From VRUE01 sp963697915 (GTDB taxonomy: Bacteria > Actinomycetota > Thermoleophilia > Solirubrobacterales > 70-9): a DNA stretch of 64,000 nucleotides. The translations under genes were made by a program, and so were the position numbers. Shown piece after piece: positions 60,929 to 64,000 of this stretch. The notes under the pieces are model-generated. The model made no database searches. It saw only the letters and a list, made by a program, of their open reading frames with translations, and had not been told where the DNA came from. Every line of letters starts with the position of its first letter. Positions within the stretch are counted from its first letter, which is position 1. Location of the stretch: contig OY969103.1 in NCBI GenBank assembly GCA_963697915.1, positions 2,108,001-2,172,000 on the forward strand, in the 5' to 3' direction.

Positions 60929-61123
60929 TCAGGCCCGGTCTTTGGCGCGACTCTCGCTGCTGCTCTCGCTGCCGCTGCTCTCGCCGCCGCCGCCGACCGC
61001 TCCGCGCAGCTCGCGGATGCCCTTGCCCATCGAGCGGCCGAGCTCCGGCAACCGTTTCGGGCCGAAGACGACCAGGGCGATGATCAGGACGATGGCGATC
61101 TCGAGTGGTCCGATGCTTGGCAT
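60929..61123 (-). CDS. tatA: Twin-arginine translocase subunit TatA
   Basis: 64 residues from the ATG at 61123 (AGGAA ribosome site). Single N-terminal helix GPLEIAIVLIIALVVFGPKRLPEL with the FGPKRLPELG hinge and amphipathic helix, then a Ser/Glu/Gly-rich tail. Forms the Tat pore. Operon with tatC. Confidence 0.92.
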   Translation of the reverse strand: MPSIGPLEIAIVLIIALVVFGPKRLPELGRSMGKGIRELRGAVGGGGESSGSESSSESRAKDRA

Positions 61124-61263
61124 GTGAGTTCCTACGGGGTCGGAAGGTAAGTGGATCACCGGCGTCGGTCGCTGTCGCGGATCGCCGTTGATCCGTTCGC
61201 CGCTGCTGATCGTAGTCGGGGTTGAGTGGAAGCAGCCAAGACAGCCGAGGCCAGGAGGCGAGC

Positions 61264-61560
61264 ATGACCAAGACCACCGACAAGCTGGGCGACCCCGTCT
61301 CGCGCCGTAGGTTCATGGCCCTGACCGGGGGCTCGGCCGCCGCCGCGGCCTTTCTCGCCGCCTGCGGCGACGAGGAGAGCGCCACGACCACCGCCGGCAG
61401 CATGGCGGCGGCGTCGAGGAGCGACCCGGGGGTCGCCGAGTTCGGCAAGGGCGACGTGGGAATCCTCAACTACGCGCTGACCCTCGAGTACCTGGAGGCG
61501 GCCTTCTACGCCGACGTCGTCAGGAGCGGCCTCTTCAAGGGCTCCGACCTGGCGACGATC
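61264..61560 (+). pseudogene. Tat-exported ferritin-like protein, N-terminal part only
   Basis: Begins with a twin-arginine signal (SRRRFMALTGGSAAAAAFLAACG, whose end may also be a lipobox Cys) and the start of a ferritin-like (DUF4439-type) helix: FGKGDVGILNYALTLEYLEAAFYADVVRSG. After about DLATIR the frame degenerates into Ser/Arg-rich nonsense, while the adjacent +2 frame becomes a different protein. The remaining ferritin helices are missing. Probably a deletion fusion with the next fragment; an assembly error is also possible. Confidence 0.6.
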
Positions 61561-61799
61561 CGCACCTGCGCCTCGCCCACGTCGAGCAGCTCCCCCCGGA
61601 GCGGGTCCTGCAGCTCTGGGTGCAGCGCGGCGAGCGGGTGGAATCGGCGGCGCTCTTGGTGCCCAACCACGACGGCACCGCCACCGCCGTGCTCGACGAC
61701 ATGGACGGCGTCGACGTCGTGATGGTGACCGCCGAGCCCCGCGGCGGCAGCGAGTCCCCGACCTCGGCGCCGCTGATCAGCGTCGAGGCGCCGCAGTAG
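61561..61799 (+). pseudogene. C-terminal fragment of an anti-sigma-K (RskA-like) protein
   Basis: In the frame with stop at 61797-61799 the sequence reads HVEQLPPERVLQLWVQRGER, AALLVPNHDGTATAVLDDMD and VMVTAEPRGGSESPTSAPL, the pattern of the RskA C-terminal domain. No start codon, zinc-binding anti-sigma domain or membrane helix precedes it. It is joined directly, out of frame, to the ferritin-like fragment. A sigma-factor gene is not seen nearby. Confidence 0.55.
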
Positions 61800-61860
61800 G
61801 CCGGGTCCGCCTCAGACTGAGGCGGGTATCACGCCCATCTCCAGAGCCTATGCTGGGCTT

Positions 61861-62355
61861 GTGAAGACGGAGCTGGACCCGCGCTTCAGCGATCCCGATG
61901 CGGAGGCGACGTCGTGGGAGCGGGCGGAACGGGCGTTGGACGACGCGCAGCTGTTCTGGATCTCGACGGTGCGCCGTGAGGGCCGCCCGCACGTGACGCC
62001 GCTGGTCGCGGTCTGGGAGGACGGGGCGCTGTATTTCTGCACCGGCCCCGACGAGCAGAAGGCGGTCAACCTCGCCGCCAACCCGGAGGTGGCCCTGACC
62101 ACCGGGTGCAACGGCTGGGAGGACGGCCTCGACGTGGTGGTCGAGGGCGAGGCCGAGCGGGTCACCGACCGGGCGACCCTCGAGTTCCTCGCCGGCGAGT
62201 GGGCGGAGAAGTGGGACGGGTCCTGGAAGTTCGAGGCGACCCCGGAGGGCTTCCGCCACGGGGACGGTGGGTTCGCGCAGGTCTTCGTGGTGCGACCGCG
62301 GAAGGTCCTGGCCTTCGGCAAGGGGCCCTTCAGCCACACCCGGCACGTCTTCTAG
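61861..62355 (+). CDS. FMN-binding pyridoxamine 5'-phosphate oxidase-like protein
   Basis: 164 residues from GTG. ERALDDAQLFWISTVRREGRPHVTPL, GALYFCTGPDEQKAVNLAANP and the terminal VFVVRPRKVLAFGKGPF match small split-barrel flavoproteins of the PNPOx superfamily. Many actinobacterial members use F420 instead of FMN; the sequence does not decide. Cytoplasmic. Unlike its neighbours it looks intact. Confidence 0.82.
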   Translation: MKTELDPRFSDPDAEATSWERAERALDDAQLFWISTVRREGRPHVTPLVAVWEDGALYFCTGPDEQKAVNLAANPEVALTTGCNGWEDGLDVVVEGEAERVTDRATLEFLAGEWAEKWDGSWKFEATPEGFRHGDGGFAQVFVVRPRKVLAFGKGPFSHTRHVF

Positions 62356-62389
62356 CTCGGGCGTGCCTACGGGGCTGGGACCGGTCGGA

Positions 62390-62500
62390 TCAGATAGCCG
62401 CAGAAGCGACCACCAGGGTGGTACAGCGCTCGATGAGCGCCTCGCGATCGATGTCTAGTCGCCCCTCGAGGTAGGCGATGCGTCCAGACGACGGCGCATG
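62390..62500 (-). pseudogene. Possible C-terminal remnant of a TetR-type regulator
   Basis: Reading the minus strand gives IAYLEGRLDIDREALIERCT followed by TLVVASAAI and a stop, which resembles the last helix of many TetR proteins. There is no start or HTH upstream. Short and weak; it fits the decay seen on both sides. Confidence 0.3.
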
Positions 62501-62557
62501 AGCGCCTCGCTCCCCAACGCATATCCAGACTGCGTGCTCGCCGCTGCCGCGTGGCGC

Positions 62558-62904
62558 CTACTCGCCGAGCTCGCGAACGATCTCGGCGATGATGTCGAAG
62601 CCTTCCTGCACCCCGTCCTCCATCTGGCCGGCCATCAGGTCGCGGGTCTCGGTGCTCCCCATCTCGATCAACATCCGCAGCGTCGTGCGGCCATCCTGCT
62701 CGTCGAAGGTGACCGTGGTCGGCATCTCTTCCTGCGGCTGCGCCTCGAAGATCTCGGTGTAGACGAGGCGCTCGTTCGCCACCACCTCCTTGAAGGTGCC
62801 GCGGAAGGCGACCTCGCGGAAGGCGACCTCGAAGCCCTCCTCGGAGCCCCGCCGATCGTCGTCACCACCGCCTTGCCGCTGCTCGCCACCTCCGGGCTAT
62901 TCAT
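62558..62904 (-). pseudogene. SRPBCC (AHSA1-type) gene with internal deletion and frameshift
   Basis: From the ATG at 62904 (AAGGAG ribosome site) the frame opens as MNSPEVASSGKAVVTT, then leaves the family. The C-terminal half of an AHSA1/SRPBCC protein is intact in another frame (GTFKEVVANERLVYTEIFEA, TTVTFDEQDGRTTLRMLIEM, MEDGVQEGFDIIAE) and ends at 62558. About 60 N-terminal residues of the usual domain are missing. A tandem 15-bp duplication lies near the join. It overlaps the upstream ArsR fragment by 8 bp, the normal layout of an ArsR-SRPBCC operon. Confidence 0.6.
62802..62831 (-). repeat. Tandem 15-bp duplication in the SRPBCC fragment
   Basis: GCGGAAGGCGACCTC occurs twice in direct succession (62802-62816, 62817-62831), giving EVAFR-EVAFR on the minus strand. 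In frame by itself, so it does not cause the frameshift, but it marks slippage in this gene. Confidence 0.9.
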
Positions 62905-63100
62905 CTGACGAGACTCCTTCCTCTTCCTTTTTCAGTTCTTGGACGACCTCCTCGAGCAAGTCGAAGCGCTCCTGCCAGAGCGGCTCGAAGCGCTGCGCCC
63001 ACTCGTGGATCTGCTTCAGCCCCTCCGCCTGGAGGCGGTAGAGCCGGTGTCGGCCCTCGCGGCGCACGCTCACCAGCTCGACCTCGCACACCCTGCGCAA
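62897..63100 (-). pseudogene. ArsR-family regulator, C-terminal part only
   Basis: 67 residues beginning within the family: ELVSVRREGRHRLYRLQAEG (wing), then LKQIHEWAQRFEPLWQERFDLLEEVV, typical for ArsR regulators paired with SRPBCC proteins. The DNA-recognition helices that should precede are absent, and the upstream DNA does not encode them in any frame. Truncated and probably non-functional. Confidence 0.6.
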
Positions 63101-63189
63101 GAGTTGAATCGACCTCTCTCACGCGACCTTCGGGTTATGAGTTCTCTGGAGCTAGGCTGCGGGAAATCCGACCGCCACTGACCATTGCC

Positions 63190-63870
63190 GTGGCCCAGCC
63201 ACAATGCCGACCGAAAGACGTGTCCTCAAACGCACGAGCGCACGCGAGCCTGATTCGGTCAGCACTCGCGCGGGTGGTCGTGTTCCCAGAGCTGTCGTTG
63301 ACCGGTTACGAGCTCGACGCTGAGCCCGTCTCGCCGGGCGACCAGGCGCTGATGACAATTGTCGAGGCATGCGCCGAAGCAAACAGCGTCGCGCTCGTCG
63401 GGGCCCCAGTGGCGGGCATCGACGGCCGCCCCCACATTGGCACGCTGCAGATTGGCCCGGACGGCATCGACGTCGCCTACCGCAAGTGCTACCTCGGTGG
63501 CGAGGAGCCGGCCCGCTTCGCGCCCGGCGCCGGACCGGTCGCGTTCGAGCTCGATGGCTGGCGCATTGGACTGGGAATCTGCAAGGACACCGGCGTCGAG
63601 CAGCACATTCTCGCCACCGCAGGCCTCGACGTCGACCTCTACGCCGCCGGTCTCGTCCACCTTCCAAGCGAACTCGACGTGCAAGAGAATCGCGCTATCC
63701 GGATCTCACGCGCGTGCGCTGCATACGTGGCCTTTGCGAGCTTCGCCGGCCCCACCGGCGGTAGCTTCGCTAAAACGGCCGGCGTCTCGTCGATCTGGAC
63801 GAGCCACGGAAACGCGATCACGCGAGCCGGTTCCCAACCAGGCGAGCTGGCCCGCGCGACCCTCGACTAA
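63190..63870 (+). CDS. Carbon-nitrogen hydrolase (nitrilase superfamily)
   Basis: 226 residues from GTG. The catalytic triad is visible: Glu34 (VVFPELSLTGYEL), Lys99 (VAYRKCYLGGEE) and Cys131 (GLGICKDTG). Family homologues usually begin a few residues earlier (x-IAVAQPQC); the in-frame codons LTIA just upstream fit that start, but no ATG/GTG is present there, so the exact start is uncertain. Hydrolyses an amide or nitrile; substrate unknown. The C-terminus is slightly short, but the fold core is complete. Confidence 0.75.
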   Translation: MAQPQCRPKDVSSNARAHASLIRSALARVVVFPELSLTGYELDAEPVSPGDQALMTIVEACAEANSVALVGAPVAGIDGRPHIGTLQIGPDGIDVAYRKCYLGGEEPARFAPGAGPVAFELDGWRIGLGICKDTGVEQHILATAGLDVDLYAAGLVHLPSELDVQENRAIRISRACAAYVAFASFAGPTGGSFAKTAGVSSIWTSHGNAITRAGSQPGELARATLD

Positions 63871-64000
63871 ATCGAGGACATCGCCGGACGCCGTCAGCGG
63901 CCGTTCAACGACGACCATCGCCCTTACTCCCTGCTGGGTCGATCTGTTCGACGTAGGCGCTTGCGACTGCGACGCCGTCTTCGTTCGCCATCTGTCGACC
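63871..64000. other. Right-hand edge, no gene assigned
   Basis: Only short open frames occur. A minus-strand ATG at 63991 runs 26 codons (MANEDGVAVASAY...) to a stop; it is too short to judge at the window edge. Confidence 0.3.

Overview
The window is a GC-rich bacterial chromosome segment, most likely from an actinobacterium of the class Thermoleophilia (Solirubrobacterales type). This placement rests on very high GC with GTG/TTG starts, many -10-like hexamers placed 6-9 nt before a start codon (leaderless mRNAs), secreted proteins with basic Cys-containing tails of the kind I associate with that class, an actinobacterial CtaA, and separate tRNAs for Pro(TGG), Arg(TCT) and His(GTG). It is inference; no rRNA or marker tree is available here.

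Layout. 1-6.9 kb holds surface and secreted proteins: the 3' part of a tandem LamG-repeat protein, two secreted proteins of unknown function, a membrane-anchored UspA-like protein and a coiled-coil protein built from 42-bp repeats. 6.9-13 kb is a cytochrome-oxidase locus: ctaA, a diheme cytochrome c lipoprotein, a CBS-domain protein, two small membrane proteins, ctaB, and intact homologues of oxidase subunits I and II. In this pair every metal ligand I can align in subunit I, and the core of the CuA site in subunit II, has been replaced. 13-17.4 kb: PAP2 phosphatase, LPG-synthase-like membrane protein, thioredoxin reductase, GreA, UBP zinc finger, excalibur protein. 17.4-24.7 kb: a minus-strand run for acyl-CoA beta-oxidation (thiolase, class-IV aminotransferase, acyl-CoA dehydrogenase, enoyl-CoA hydratase, hydroxyacyl-CoA dehydrogenase) ending in an alkyl sulfatase. 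24.7-39 kb: redox, detoxification and cofactor genes (1-Cys peroxiredoxin, Nudix, SDR, GMC oxidoreductase, OsmC, cobalamin adenosyltransferase, DUF1015, PdxH, MsrA), hydrolases, a GT-C-like membrane protein and two tRNAs. 39-47 kb: DHFR-like reductase, a frameshifted fragment, a secreted Hcp-like protein, alcohol dehydrogenase, fatty-acid hydroxylase, photolyase and a second UspA-like protein. 47-55 kb: MFS/MarR pair, a MASE1-GGDEF-EAL protein, tRNA-His, TetR, SnoaL-like and DUF2332 proteins. 54.8-59 kb: a GntR regulator followed by pdhABC. 59-61.2 kb: a MazEF-type pair and tatAC. 61.2-63.1 kb is a decay zone with several broken genes. The window ends with a nitrilase-family hydrolase.

The strongest lead is the CtaC/CtaD-like pair at 10563-12943: full-length, overlapping, apparently selected genes that keep the oxidase fold but have lost the heme a, heme a3, CuB and CuA ligands. 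They sit beside intact heme A biosynthesis genes. Secondary leads are a 52-nt double-hairpin repeat present twice, a ferritin/anti-sigma chimera next to tatAC, a basic Cys-rich tail shared by secreted proteins, and an Hcp-like exported protein. All claims come from reading the sequence and remembered family motifs; no database search was possible.
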